From Bacteroidia bacterium (GTDB lineage Bacteria; Bacteroidota; Bacteroidia; Flavobacteriales; Flavobacteriaceae): a stretch of DNA of 58,387 nucleotides. Positions 15,643 through 23,437 of the stretch are shown here, piece by piece; position 1 is the stretch's first letter, and each line of letters opens with the position of its first letter. The notes beneath the pieces were generated by a model. It saw only the letters and a list, made by a program, of their open reading frames with translations. It did no database searches and had not been told where the DNA came from. The position numbers and the translations under genes were made by a program. The stretch spans positions 1 to 58,387 of the forward strand of contig JAUIIU010000012.1 in assembly GCA_030431695.1 (NCBI GenBank), given 5' to 3'.

Positions 15643-15669
15643 ACATCGAAATGTGTAGGAAATGTCATC
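15643..15669 (-). promoter_or_regulatory. ECF-type promoter copy 4 (sigma/anti-sigma/CHAT operon)
   Basis: Minus strand: GATGACATTTC, eight bases, TTCGATGT. Its position 81 nt before the sigma-factor ATG implies positive autoregulation, common for ECF operons. It shares both boxes and spacing with copies at 5067, 6641 and 10959. Confidence 0.82.
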
Positions 15670-15781
15670 AATAATAATAGAATTTATGTCGATCATATAT
15701 GAAAAAATACAGAATCATGGCAAATGAATGTCTAATCGGAAGAGTTAATCATACAGCTTTAATTCCTGAAGGCCTTTTCGC

Positions 15782-15789
15782 TATCTTTG
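15782..15789 (+). promoter_or_regulatory. Bacteroidota -7 box for mvaD
   Basis: TATCTTTG matches the housekeeping TAnnTTTG element and ends 16 bases before the mvaD start codon, implying a very short leader. Confidence 0.55.
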
Positions 15790-15805
15790 TATCGAATAGA
15801 ACCTG

Positions 15806-16885
15806 ATGTTGGAAAACCAGTTTTTACCGAAATCATATGTGAATGAACCCCAAAGTGGTGTGTTCGCATGGCGTTCCCCCAGCAATATCGCTCTGGTTAA
15901 ATACTGGGGAAAGCACGGGGTTCAGCTTCCGAAGAATACCTCGGTAAGTTTCACACTTTCAAATTGTTATACGGAAACCACCCTTGAATATCAAAAAAAG
16001 GATTGTCCGGGCTATGACTTCCGGGTATACCTGGACGGCTCCAGGGAGGAAGGATTTGAACCTAAAATAGTCAGCTTCTTCGATCGGATTGGAAATTACC
16101 TTCCGTTTTTGGAACAGTATTCCTTCAGGATAGAGACCACGAATTCCTTTCCACACAGCAGCGGGATCGCTTCTTCGGCAAGCGGGATGAGTGCCCTGGC
16201 CCTTTGCCTCGTCAGTCTGGAGAATGAATTGCTGCACGAAGAACTTTCCGAAGAAACAATGCGGAAGAAGGCATCTTTCCTGGCACGATTAGGATCGGGG
16301 AGTGCCTGCAGGAGTGTGGACGGGCCCCTGATAGTTTGGGGAGCACACCCCAAGATCGATAATAGCTCTGATCTCTTCGGAACAAAATACCCATATGATA
16401 TACACCCTGTTTTCATGAATTACCGGGATACGATCCTGCTGGTGGACAAAGGAGAGAAACAGGTGAGTAGTACGGTAGGGCACGGGCTTATGAATGATCA
16501 TCCTTACGCTCAACAACGATTTGAACAGGCGAATAAGAACATATCAAGTCTTATCAGGATATTCCGCGAAGGTGATATCGACGGATTTATAGAGATCGTG
16601 GAATCTGAAGCCCTGCAGCTGCACGCCATGATGATGACCTCGATACCTTACTTCATACTGATGAAACCCAACACCCTGGAGATCATTAACCGAATCTGGC
16701 AATTCCGAAAGGATACCGGAAGTAAAGCCTGCTTTACCCTGGACGCTGGTGCCAATGTGCATTTGTTGTATTCCGATTCGGAACAAACATCTGTGTCGTC
16801 CTTTATCCGTGAAGAATTATCTGCATTTTGTGTGGATGGCTCATTTATCGAGGACCAGGCAGGGCAGGGCGCCATACGGCCGTAG
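15806..16885 (+). CDS. mvaD: Diphosphomevalonate decarboxylase
   Basis: Converts mevalonate 5-diphosphate to isopentenyl diphosphate with ATP, the last step of the mevalonate pathway, in the cytoplasm. The 359-residue GHMP-fold protein carries the family signatures: ALVKYWGK near residue 30, SVSFTLS, the phosphate loop HSSGIASSASGMSALAL, the SGSACRSV motif and a C-terminal LDAGANVHLLY with the catalytic Asp. The start ATG lies just behind a TATCTTTG box. A mevalonate kinase-like gene follows after 126 bp on the same strand, with its own possible promoter. Confidence 0.95.
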   Translation: MLENQFLPKSYVNEPQSGVFAWRSPSNIALVKYWGKHGVQLPKNTSVSFTLSNCYTETTLEYQKKDCPGYDFRVYLDGSREEGFEPKIVSFFDRIGNYLPFLEQYSFRIETTNSFPHSSGIASSASGMSALALCLVSLENELLHEELSEETMRKKASFLARLGSGSACRSVDGPLIVWGAHPKIDNSSDLFGTKYPYDIHPVFMNYRDTILLVDKGEKQVSSTVGHGLMNDHPYAQQRFEQANKNISSLIRIFREGDIDGFIEIVESEALQLHAMMMTSIPYFILMKPNTLEIINRIWQFRKDTGSKACFTLDAGANVHLLYSDSEQTSVSSFIREELSAFCVDGSFIEDQAGQGAIRP

Positions 16886-16941
16886 GAGTCTGATTTATAA
16901 AATTTTAGGTTTATTTTCTGAAAAATCATGTTCGTAACATC

Positions 16942-16949
16942 TATCTTTG
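16942..16949 (+). promoter_or_regulatory. Candidate -7 box for the mevalonate kinase gene
   Basis: TATCTTTG in the 126-bp gap between mvaD and the kinase gene matches TAnnTTTG. It stands 62 bases before the kinase start codon. Confidence 0.5.
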
Positions 16950-17011
16950 CGTCGAATTGTTATGAATTTTAGCTAAAAAATGTACCTTTAGCTTTGAAAA
17001 CGTACTAAAAT

Positions 17012-17950
17012 ATGCGTGGTCCCCTCTTTTACTCTAAAATCCTTCTCTTTGGTGAATACGGAATCATCAAGGACTCGAAGGGCCTCTCCATACCTTACAA
17101 TTTTTACAATGGTGCGCTGAAGATCGACGAACAAAAAACACCATCTACTCACAACAGTAACCAGAACCTTAAACGATTTGCAGCCTACCTTGGTTCACTT
17201 GAAGAACGAGCACCCGACCTGGTCCAATTTAACCTGGATCGGCTGAACGCTGACGTGGAGGCGGGTCTGTACTTCGATTCCAGCATTCCGCAGGGATATG
17301 GTGTAGGAAGCAGTGGGGCATTAGTGGCGGCCATTTACGATAAGTACGCCAACGATAAAATTACTGTTCTTGAGAATCTTACCCGAGAGAAACTCCTTAA
17401 ACTTAAAGCGATATTCGCCGAAATGGAATCGTTCTTCCATGGGAAATCATCGGGGCTGGATCCGTTGAACAGTTATCTCAGCTTGCCCATACTGATCAAT
17501 TCCAGCGACAATATCGAGCCTGCCGGGATACCTTCTCAAACACAGTCCGGGAACGGAGCCGTCTTCCTGCTGGATAGTGGAAGTACGGGTGAAACAGCGC
17601 CAATGGTGCAGATCTTCATGGAGAATATGAAGCAAGAAGGCTTCCGGGCGATGTTGAAGAACCAGTTCGTGAAGCACACAGATGCCTGCGTTGAGGATTT
17701 TCTGACTGGCGATGTGAAATCACTGTTCAGGAACATTAAACAATTGTCCAAGGTTGTACTGGATAATTTCAAACCTATGATACCAAAAGAATTTCATTCA
17801 CTCTGGAAGAAGGGTATCGAGACCAACGCCTACTACCTGAAACTGTGTGGTTCCGGGGGAGGAGGCTATATGCTGGGTTTCACTGAAGATCTGGACAAAG
17901 CACGTGCTGCACTTAAAGGGCATAAATTGGAAGTGGTTTACAGCTTCTGA
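17012..17950 (+). CDS. GHMP kinase, mevalonate kinase-like
   Basis: Probable ATP-dependent kinase of the mevalonate pathway. The 312-residue protein has GHMP kinase marks: LFGEYGIIKDSKGLSIP at the N-terminus (substrate region), the ATP loop with IPQGYGVGSSGALVAA near residues 92-107, a FHGKSSGLDP segment with the expected catalytic Asp, and the C-terminal glycine loop CGSGGGGYMLGF. Position between mvaD and an isoprenoid-using prenyltransferase supports mevalonate rather than galactose or homoserine as substrate. Phosphomevalonate kinase is a possible alternative, since these paralogues are hard to separate by eye. Confidence 0.85.
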   Translation: MRGPLFYSKILLFGEYGIIKDSKGLSIPYNFYNGALKIDEQKTPSTHNSNQNLKRFAAYLGSLEERAPDLVQFNLDRLNADVEAGLYFDSSIPQGYGVGSSGALVAAIYDKYANDKITVLENLTREKLLKLKAIFAEMESFFHGKSSGLDPLNSYLSLPILINSSDNIEPAGIPSQTQSGNGAVFLLDSGSTGETAPMVQIFMENMKQEGFRAMLKNQFVKHTDACVEDFLTGDVKSLFRNIKQLSKVVLDNFKPMIPKEFHSLWKKGIETNAYYLKLCGSGGGGYMLGFTEDLDKARAALKGHKLEVVYSF

Positions 17951-17973
17951 CCTAACTTTTACCCACATACAGT

Positions 17974-18879
17974 ATGTTAAATAGAAGGCAGAAACTTTTT
18001 CTATTAAAATTTTTCAGCCTCTTTTCCGTGGTGCGGGGGTACAATATACTGGTGCTGATCATTGCCCAGTACCTCACTTCCATCTTTATCCTTGCACACG
18101 ACCGGCCATTGGGGAAAGTACTGTTCGATCCAAACCTGCTCATGCTGGTTTTGGCCTCTTCCGCTGCTATCGCTGGCGGGTATATCATCAATAATTTTTA
18201 CGACAGGGAAAAAGACCTTATCAACAGGCCACATAAGACCATGCTGGACAGGTTGGTTAGTCAAAGGACCAAACTGTCTGCCTATTTCGTGCTGAATTTC
18301 ATCTCGGTGATCTTCGCCAGCTATGTCTCGTTTCGAGCGGTATTGTTCTTTAGCCTTTATATCTTCGGAATTTGGTACTACTCCCATAAACTGAAACGCT
18401 TCCCGTTTATTGGAAATATCACGGCTGCAGTACTCACGGTTGTTCCATTTTTTGCCGTATTCATCTATTACAAGAACTTCGACCTGGTGATCTTTGTGCA
18501 TGCCACATTCCTGTTCCTGCTTATTTCGATGCGGGAATTGGTCAAGGACCTTGAGAATATCAAAGGTGACTTGGTACAGAATTACCGAACGATTCCAGTC
18601 GTTTATGGCGAGCGGGTGTCTAAATGGATGCTCACAATTGTGGCGGGGCTAACCCTGGTGCCTATCTACTTTCTTCTCACCAAGTTTGATATTGGCTATA
18701 TGTATTTTTACTTCTTCGGAAGTGTACTGGGATTGGTCTTTTTTGTGATTGTCCTCTGGTTGTCGGCTAAAAAACTACATTACATCATTCTTCACACCAT
18801 TCTGAGGCTGGCGATCATTACAGGAGTTTTCAGTATTGTACTTCTGGATGTGGATTTGGTACTAAATCGGATTTTTTGA
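17974..18879 (+). CDS. UbiA-family prenyltransferase, geranylgeranylglycerol-phosphate geranylgeranyltransferase-like
   Basis: Integral membrane prenyltransferase with about eight or nine helices, 301 residues. The first Asp-rich motif reads NNFYDREKD (residues 73-81) followed by NRPHK, and the second reads RELVKDLENIKGD; both bind prenyl diphosphate through magnesium. In Bacteroidota this subgroup is annotated as digeranylgeranylglyceryl phosphate synthase-like, an enzyme of archaeal-type ether lipids, though its real role in these bacteria is uncertain. It follows the mevalonate kinase gene by 23 bp, matching a supply of prenyl donor, and overlaps the nitrilase start by one base (TGATG). 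Confidence 0.85.
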   Translation: MLNRRQKLFLLKFFSLFSVVRGYNILVLIIAQYLTSIFILAHDRPLGKVLFDPNLLMLVLASSAAIAGGYIINNFYDREKDLINRPHKTMLDRLVSQRTKLSAYFVLNFISVIFASYVSFRAVLFFSLYIFGIWYYSHKLKRFPFIGNITAAVLTVVPFFAVFIYYKNFDLVIFVHATFLFLLISMRELVKDLENIKGDLVQNYRTIPVVYGERVSKWMLTIVAGLTLVPIYFLLTKFDIGYMYFYFFGSVLGLVFFVIVLWLSAKKLHYIILHTILRLAIITGVFSIVLLDVDLVLNRIF

Positions 18880-19850
18880 TGAAACGAAACAAACCATTGA
18901 AAGTTGCTCTTGCGCAAATTGCACCGGTATGGCTGAATAAAGCCGATACACTGGCGAAGGTAAACGCACAGATTTCTGAAGCAGGTGAAAGCGGTGCCGA
19001 TTTAATTGTTTTTGGCGAAGCCATGATACCCGGATACCCATTCTGGCTCGCACTTACCGGTGGAGCCGAGTGGGATACGGATATAAATAAAGAATTGCGT
19101 GCGCATTATGTATCGAATGCCGTTTGTATAGAGGATGGTGATCTCAACGAGATATGTAAACTTGTTAGGCAATTTGAGATGGCCGTATACCTGGGGATCA
19201 TAGAACGGCCGCAGGACAGAGGAGGGCACAGTATATACGCGTCCCTGGTTTTTATTGATTCGGATGGCGAGATCAAATCGGTACATCGCAAGTTGCAACC
19301 CACCTATGATGAGCGTCTTACCTGGTCTCCCGGAGATGGAAACGGACTTGTGGTTCATAAACTCAAGGAGTTTACCGTAGGCGGACTCAATTGCTGGGAA
19401 AACTGGATGCCGCTGCCAAGAGCATCGCTCTACGCGCAGGGCGAAGACCTGCACGTGGCCGTTTGGCCAGGCAGCGACCATAACACCCGAGATATCACGC
19501 GCTTCATAGCCAGGGAATCCCGGAGCTATGTAATTTCTGTTTCCTGCCTGATGACCAAAGATGATTTTCCCACGGAAACTCCTCATCTTAAAGAAATACT
19601 GAAGAATGCTCCGGAGATCCTTTCCAATGGTGGAAGTTGTGTGGCCGGGCCCGATGGGGAATGGATACTCGAACCCATGCTTCACAAAGCAGGGAATCTA
19701 TATGTGGAAATTGAGTTTGAACGTGTGCTGCAGGAAAGACAGAACTTTGACCCCGCCGGGCATTATTCCCGCCCCGATGTCACCAAACTTATTGTAGATA
19801 GGCAGCGTCAGACCACCATTCACTTCGGAAGTTTGAGGGAAGGGGATTAA
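18879..19850 (+). CDS. Nitrilase-family carbon-nitrogen hydrolase
   Basis: A 323-residue cytoplasmic enzyme with the nitrilase triad: Glu47 (VFGEAMIPGYPFW), Lys138 (VHRKLQPTYDERLTW) and Cys172 (GGLNCWENWMP). GEAMIPGYPFW and LNCWEN are typical of true nitrilases, which turn nitriles into carboxylic acids, rather than of amidases or ureidopropionases. The natural substrate is unknown. The ATG at 18879 shares a base with the prenyltransferase stop codon, so it is co-transcribed with the isoprenoid genes although no metabolic link is obvious. A TTG three bases earlier is a less likely start. Confidence 0.92.
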   Translation: MKRNKPLKVALAQIAPVWLNKADTLAKVNAQISEAGESGADLIVFGEAMIPGYPFWLALTGGAEWDTDINKELRAHYVSNAVCIEDGDLNEICKLVRQFEMAVYLGIIERPQDRGGHSIYASLVFIDSDGEIKSVHRKLQPTYDERLTWSPGDGNGLVVHKLKEFTVGGLNCWENWMPLPRASLYAQGEDLHVAVWPGSDHNTRDITRFIARESRSYVISVSCLMTKDDFPTETPHLKEILKNAPEILSNGGSCVAGPDGEWILEPMLHKAGNLYVEIEFERVLQERQNFDPAGHYSRPDVTKLIVDRQRQTTIHFGSLREGD

Positions 19851-19894
19851 ATTATTCAGATTTTTATTTTCATCTGAAAACCAAAGCCTTTACC

Positions 19895-19902
19895 TATCTT
19901 TG
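19895..19902 (+). promoter_or_regulatory. Bacteroidota -7 box for the pseudouridine synthase-like gene
   Basis: TATCTTTG, a TAnnTTTG match, 34 bases before the ATG at 19937. Confidence 0.5.
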
Positions 19903-19936
19903 CCGAAAATTCAAAGTAGCTGAGAGGCAGATCAAT

Positions 19937-20737
19937 ATGAGAAGACAAGACAAAAGAGGAGGAAAGCGAAACGACAGACCAACCGGAAAGAAATCAGCAC
20001 CAAAGAGACCTGTTAAAAAACAAGTGAAGCCGGCCGATGATGGCATTCGGCTCAATAAATATATAGCCAACAGCGGGATCTGTTCCCGTCGTGAAGCCGA
20101 CACCTATATTGCGACCGGACTGGTTTCGGTGAATGGGAAGATCGTCAACGAGATGGGCCATAAAGTGAAGCCGGGAGATGATGTGCGTTTCGACGGCAGG
20201 CGGATCAACCCCGAACCGAATACCTATGTTTTACTGAACAAACCAAAAGGTGTTGCAACCACCACCAGTGAGTCCAAAGGGCTAACGGTTATGGACCTTA
20301 TTTCGAATGCAACTTCGGCCCGGGTCAAACCCGTTGGCAGGTTGGGAAGGAACGCCACAGGTTTGCTGCTATTCACTAACGACGATAAACTGGTGAACAA
20401 ACTTCACAGTAAAGGGATGGAACGCCTGTTTCATATCGAACTGGACAAGAATGTGAAACCCGCCGATCTCAATGCGATTTCCGAAGGTTTGAAGGTCAAT
20501 GGTAAGGAGATCACCGTGGAGGAGATATCCTACGTGGATAATGCCCCGAAAAGAGAGGTAGGACTAAAAATCAGGCATATGGGTAACAGCGTGATTCGCG
20601 ACATATTCTCTCATTTGGGTTATGATGTGATCCGGGTGGATTGTGTCACCATCGCCCACCTTACTAAAAAGGACCTTCCGAGAGGCCGCTGGAAGCTACT
20701 TACCAGGGAGGAAATCGAATTATTTAGCATGTTGTAA
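19937..20737 (+). CDS. RsuA/RluB-family pseudouridine synthase-like protein with altered catalytic motif
   Basis: A 266-residue protein of the rRNA pseudouridine synthase family. The first 35 residues are very basic (Lys/Arg-rich, low complexity), then an S4 RNA-binding domain (about 37-85; IRLNKYIANSGICSRREAD), then the synthase domain (about 95-240; YVLLNKPKGV). The family catalytic motif GRLD is here GRLG, with Gly137 where the Asp nucleophile is expected (PVGRLGRNATGLLLFTND). Unless another Asp takes over, the protein may bind rRNA without isomerising uridine. Transcribed alone from the TATCTTTG box at 19895. The whole domain is otherwise well kept, so it does not look like a decaying gene. 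Confidence 0.85.
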   Translation: MRRQDKRGGKRNDRPTGKKSAPKRPVKKQVKPADDGIRLNKYIANSGICSRREADTYIATGLVSVNGKIVNEMGHKVKPGDDVRFDGRRINPEPNTYVLLNKPKGVATTTSESKGLTVMDLISNATSARVKPVGRLGRNATGLLLFTNDDKLVNKLHSKGMERLFHIELDKNVKPADLNAISEGLKVNGKEITVEEISYVDNAPKREVGLKIRHMGNSVIRDIFSHLGYDVIRVDCVTIAHLTKKDLPRGRWKLLTREEIELFSML

Positions 20738-21042
20738 TTTTTTTTCAGATTTAACATTTAATTCGGTTTTTTTTACTTCATTTGCACCCGATTTAGCTGA
20801 ACAATTGAAAACTGTTTCTACGTTCGGGTTTTTGAAAATCAGGAAGTCATATTCAAAAACAGGGATCGGGAGATTCCACCGAAATTTAAAGCTAGCTTCC
20901 GCTGTAATCTTCAACCTCTCCATCCGGAGTGAGGTACGCCATACTTACAACTATTCGGTTTTAGTGATCCGTGTTTGAACAGGTGAATTTGCCCTATATC
21001 AAATTCATTTAATCAATAACACACAAGTACACTAATCTCAAA
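20738..21042. other. 305-bp intergenic region before the polyamine operon
   Basis: AT-rich start with T runs, no convincing coding frame, no strong terminator and no clear TAnnTTTG box. It contains a 10-bp palindrome AAGCTAGCTT at 20889-20898. As the largest gap in the window and the leader side of the arginine decarboxylase gene, it could hold a regulatory leader, but I see no defined element. Confidence 0.5.
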
Positions 21043-22494
21043 ATGAACACGAAATATATTGATCTGATCGATCAAACCTATGAATTTCCACAGAAGGAAT
21101 TCAAACTAGACGAATCGAACCTGTTGTTCCACGATATCGATCTGATGGAATTGGTACGAACCTACGGTGCACCCCTGAAGTTCACCTATCTTCCGAAGAT
21201 CTCCGCAGACATACAGCGTGCAAAGAAGTGGTTCAGCGATGCCATCGAGAAGCATAATTATAAAGGAACCTATAATTATTCCTACTGTACCAAGAGCTCA
21301 CATTTCAAGCACGTGCTAAATGAAGCACTAAAGAACAACATTCATATCGAAACCTCTTCGGCTTTTGATATCGATATAGTTGAAAATCTGAAGCGGGAAG
21401 GTAAGATCACAGATCAGACCTATGTGCTGAGCAATGGATTCAAACGAGCGCAATACGTCACCAACATTGCCCGACTCATCAACGAGGGCCACACTAACTG
21501 TATCCCTATCGTAGATAACTACGAAGAGGTAAACCTGCTTTCCGAGGAGATCGAGGGTGATTTTAATATCGGTATCCGAATTGCTTCGGAAGAAGAACCG
21601 AAATTCGAATTTTATACCTCCAGGCTCGGTATAGGATACAAGAACATTGTTCCTTTCTACGAAGAACAGGTAAAGAACAATGATCGCGTTAACCTGAAAA
21701 TGCTTCACTTCTTCATAAACACTGGTATACGCGATAATGCGTACTACTGGAACGAATTGTTGAAGTGTATGAAGGTTTATGTGAAACTGAAAAAGATCTG
21801 CCCTACCCTCGACAGCCTGAACATCGGAGGTGGTTTCCCGATCAAGAACTCCCTTGCTTTCGAATACGACTACGCATACATCGTGGATGAGATCGTCAAC
21901 CAGATCAACCTCGCCTGTGAAGAAGCTGAAGTACCCGTGCCGCACATTTTTACCGAATTCGGAAGTTTTACCGTAGGTGAGAGCGGTGGTGCTATTTACG
22001 AGGTACTTTACCAAAAGCAACAGAACGACCGTGAGAAATGGAACATGATCAATTCGTCCTTTATCACTACACTTCCTGATACATGGGCCATCAACAAGCG
22101 ATTCATACTGCTGCCCGTGAACAGGTGGCACGATGAGTATGAAAGGGTATTGCTGGGTGGCCTGACCTGCGATAGTGATGATTACTACAACAGTGAACAG
22201 CACGTTAACGCGATCTACCTTCCGAAGTACAAAAAAGAGAAACCACTTTATATCGGATTCTTCAATACCGGTGCATACCAGGAGACAATAGGTGGCTATG
22301 GCGGACTGCAACACTGCCTTATCCCCAGCCCGAAACACATCCTGGTCGATCGCGACGCAGATGGAAATCTAACGACCACTGTTTTTCGCGAGCAGCAACG
22401 CAGCGAGGACATGTTGGATATCCTTGGATACTCAACGGCGAACAGCAATAAAGAACAAAACGAACAACAATTACAATCAACTGTTTTAAACTAA
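21043..22494 (+). CDS. speA: Biosynthetic arginine decarboxylase-like PLP enzyme (fold III)
   Basis: Decarboxylates arginine to agmatine, the first step of putrescine synthesis. The 483-residue protein belongs to the alanine-racemase-fold (Orn/DAP/Arg decarboxylase group 2) family: the PLP Lys is Lys84 in NYSYCTKSS, and the GGGFP motif for phosphate binding is present (NIGGGFPI). Ornithine decarboxylase would be an alternative, but an agmatinase gene follows after one base, which fixes arginine as the likely substrate. It is shorter than the classical E. coli SpeA (about 650 residues), as usual for Bacteroidota forms. A long antisense reading frame over it is a shadow. Confidence 0.88.
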   Translation: MNTKYIDLIDQTYEFPQKEFKLDESNLLFHDIDLMELVRTYGAPLKFTYLPKISADIQRAKKWFSDAIEKHNYKGTYNYSYCTKSSHFKHVLNEALKNNIHIETSSAFDIDIVENLKREGKITDQTYVLSNGFKRAQYVTNIARLINEGHTNCIPIVDNYEEVNLLSEEIEGDFNIGIRIASEEEPKFEFYTSRLGIGYKNIVPFYEEQVKNNDRVNLKMLHFFINTGIRDNAYYWNELLKCMKVYVKLKKICPTLDSLNIGGGFPIKNSLAFEYDYAYIVDEIVNQINLACEEAEVPVPHIFTEFGSFTVGESGGAIYEVLYQKQQNDREKWNMINSSFITTLPDTWAINKRFILLPVNRWHDEYERVLLGGLTCDSDDYYNSEQHVNAIYLPKYKKEKPLYIGFFNTGAYQETIGGYGGLQHCLIPSPKHILVDRDADGNLTTTVFREQQRSEDMLDILGYSTANSNKEQNEQQLQSTVLN

Positions 22495-22495
22495 A

Positions 22496-23437
22496 ATGAA
22501 AACAAGAACGTATGCAGGTATTCCTGCGAAATACGCAAACCCGGAAACCGCAGAGATCGTACTGATCCCGGTTCCTTATGATGGTACAAGCACCTGGAAC
22601 AAAGGTGCAGACAAAGGCCCCGACGCCTTCCTTGAAGCATCGGAGAACATGGAATTATTCGATATCGAAACCGGTACCGAAGTTTACAAGCGAGGAGTCT
22701 ACCTCGCCGATCCTGTCCTGGAGAACAGCAGCCCTGAAAAAATGGTGGAAGCCGTTCACAATAAAACCAAGGAGTTTATAAACAAGAATAAGTTCGTTAC
22801 TGTTTTCGGTGGTGAACACAGTATTTCAATTGGAACAATACGAGCTTTCAACGACTGTTTCGACGATCTGAGTGTGTTGCATATAGATGCGCATGCCGAT
22901 TTGCGTAATTCTTACGAAGGAACAAGCTGTAACCACGCTTGTGCGGTCTATGAAGCTAGTCAGACCACTAACCTGGTGCAGGTTGGAATTCGAAGTATGG
23001 ACGTTACCGAGAGAGACGTGAACGATGATGAGAGGATCTTCTACGCTCACGAAATGGTGCAGGACGACTACTGGATGGACAACGTAATCGAGGCGCTGAC
23101 GGACAATGTATTCATCACTTTCGACCTGGATGCCTTCGATCCGTCCATCATGCCTTCAACAGGTACCCCCGAACCGGGAGGAATGTTGTGGTACGAGACT
23201 CTTGAATTCCTGAGAAAGGTGTTTGAAACCAGGAACGTAGTTGGTTTTGATATCGTTGAACTCTGCCCGAATGAGCACGACAGGTCATCGGATTTCCTTG
23301 CAGCGAAGCTGTATTACAAGATGTTGAGCTACAAATATGAGGATATCCAGGAGGAGGAAGAATTTGAAATGTCCGAATCTGATAATCACTCACAGTTCAA
23401 CCAACTTAAAAAATTCGATCTGGACGATGAGAACTAA
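22496..23437 (+). CDS. speB: Agmatinase
   Basis: Hydrolyses agmatine to putrescine and urea. The 313-residue ureohydrolase keeps all dimanganese ligands: His108 (GGEHSIS), Asp131, His133 and Asp135 (HIDAHADLR), and Asp210 and Asp212 (TFDLDAFDPS). It lies one base after the decarboxylase stop codon and overlaps the next gene by 11 bp, so the three genes form one translationally linked unit. The last 25 residues are acidic and low in complexity, beyond the normal ureohydrolase end. Confidence 0.95.
   Translation: MKTRTYAGIPAKYANPETAEIVLIPVPYDGTSTWNKGADKGPDAFLEASENMELFDIETGTEVYKRGVYLADPVLENSSPEKMVEAVHNKTKEFINKNKFVTVFGGEHSISIGTIRAFNDCFDDLSVLHIDAHADLRNSYEGTSCNHACAVYEASQTTNLVQVGIRSMDVTERDVNDDERIFYAHEMVQDDYWMDNVIEALTDNVFITFDLDAFDPSIMPSTGTPEPGGMLWYETLEFLRKVFETRNVVGFDIVELCPNEHDRSSDFLAAKLYYKMLSYKYEDIQEEEEFEMSESDNHSQFNQLKKFDLDDEN

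Noticed and set aside
19855-19878. TTCAGAT / ATCTGAA hairpin after the nitrilase gene as terminator
   Set aside because: AT-rich seven-pair stem with a ten-base loop and no T run after it; too weak to call.
20643-20978. Open frame of 111 codons reaching from the pseudouridine synthase gene into the intergenic region
   Set aside because: Starts inside a real gene in another frame, no promoter, and the non-overlapping part is low-complexity Phe/Ser-rich.
21328-22338. Long open frame of 336 codons antisense to the arginine decarboxylase gene
   Set aside because: It is a shadow of a well-supported PLP enzyme with full motifs; its translation shows no recognisable domain.
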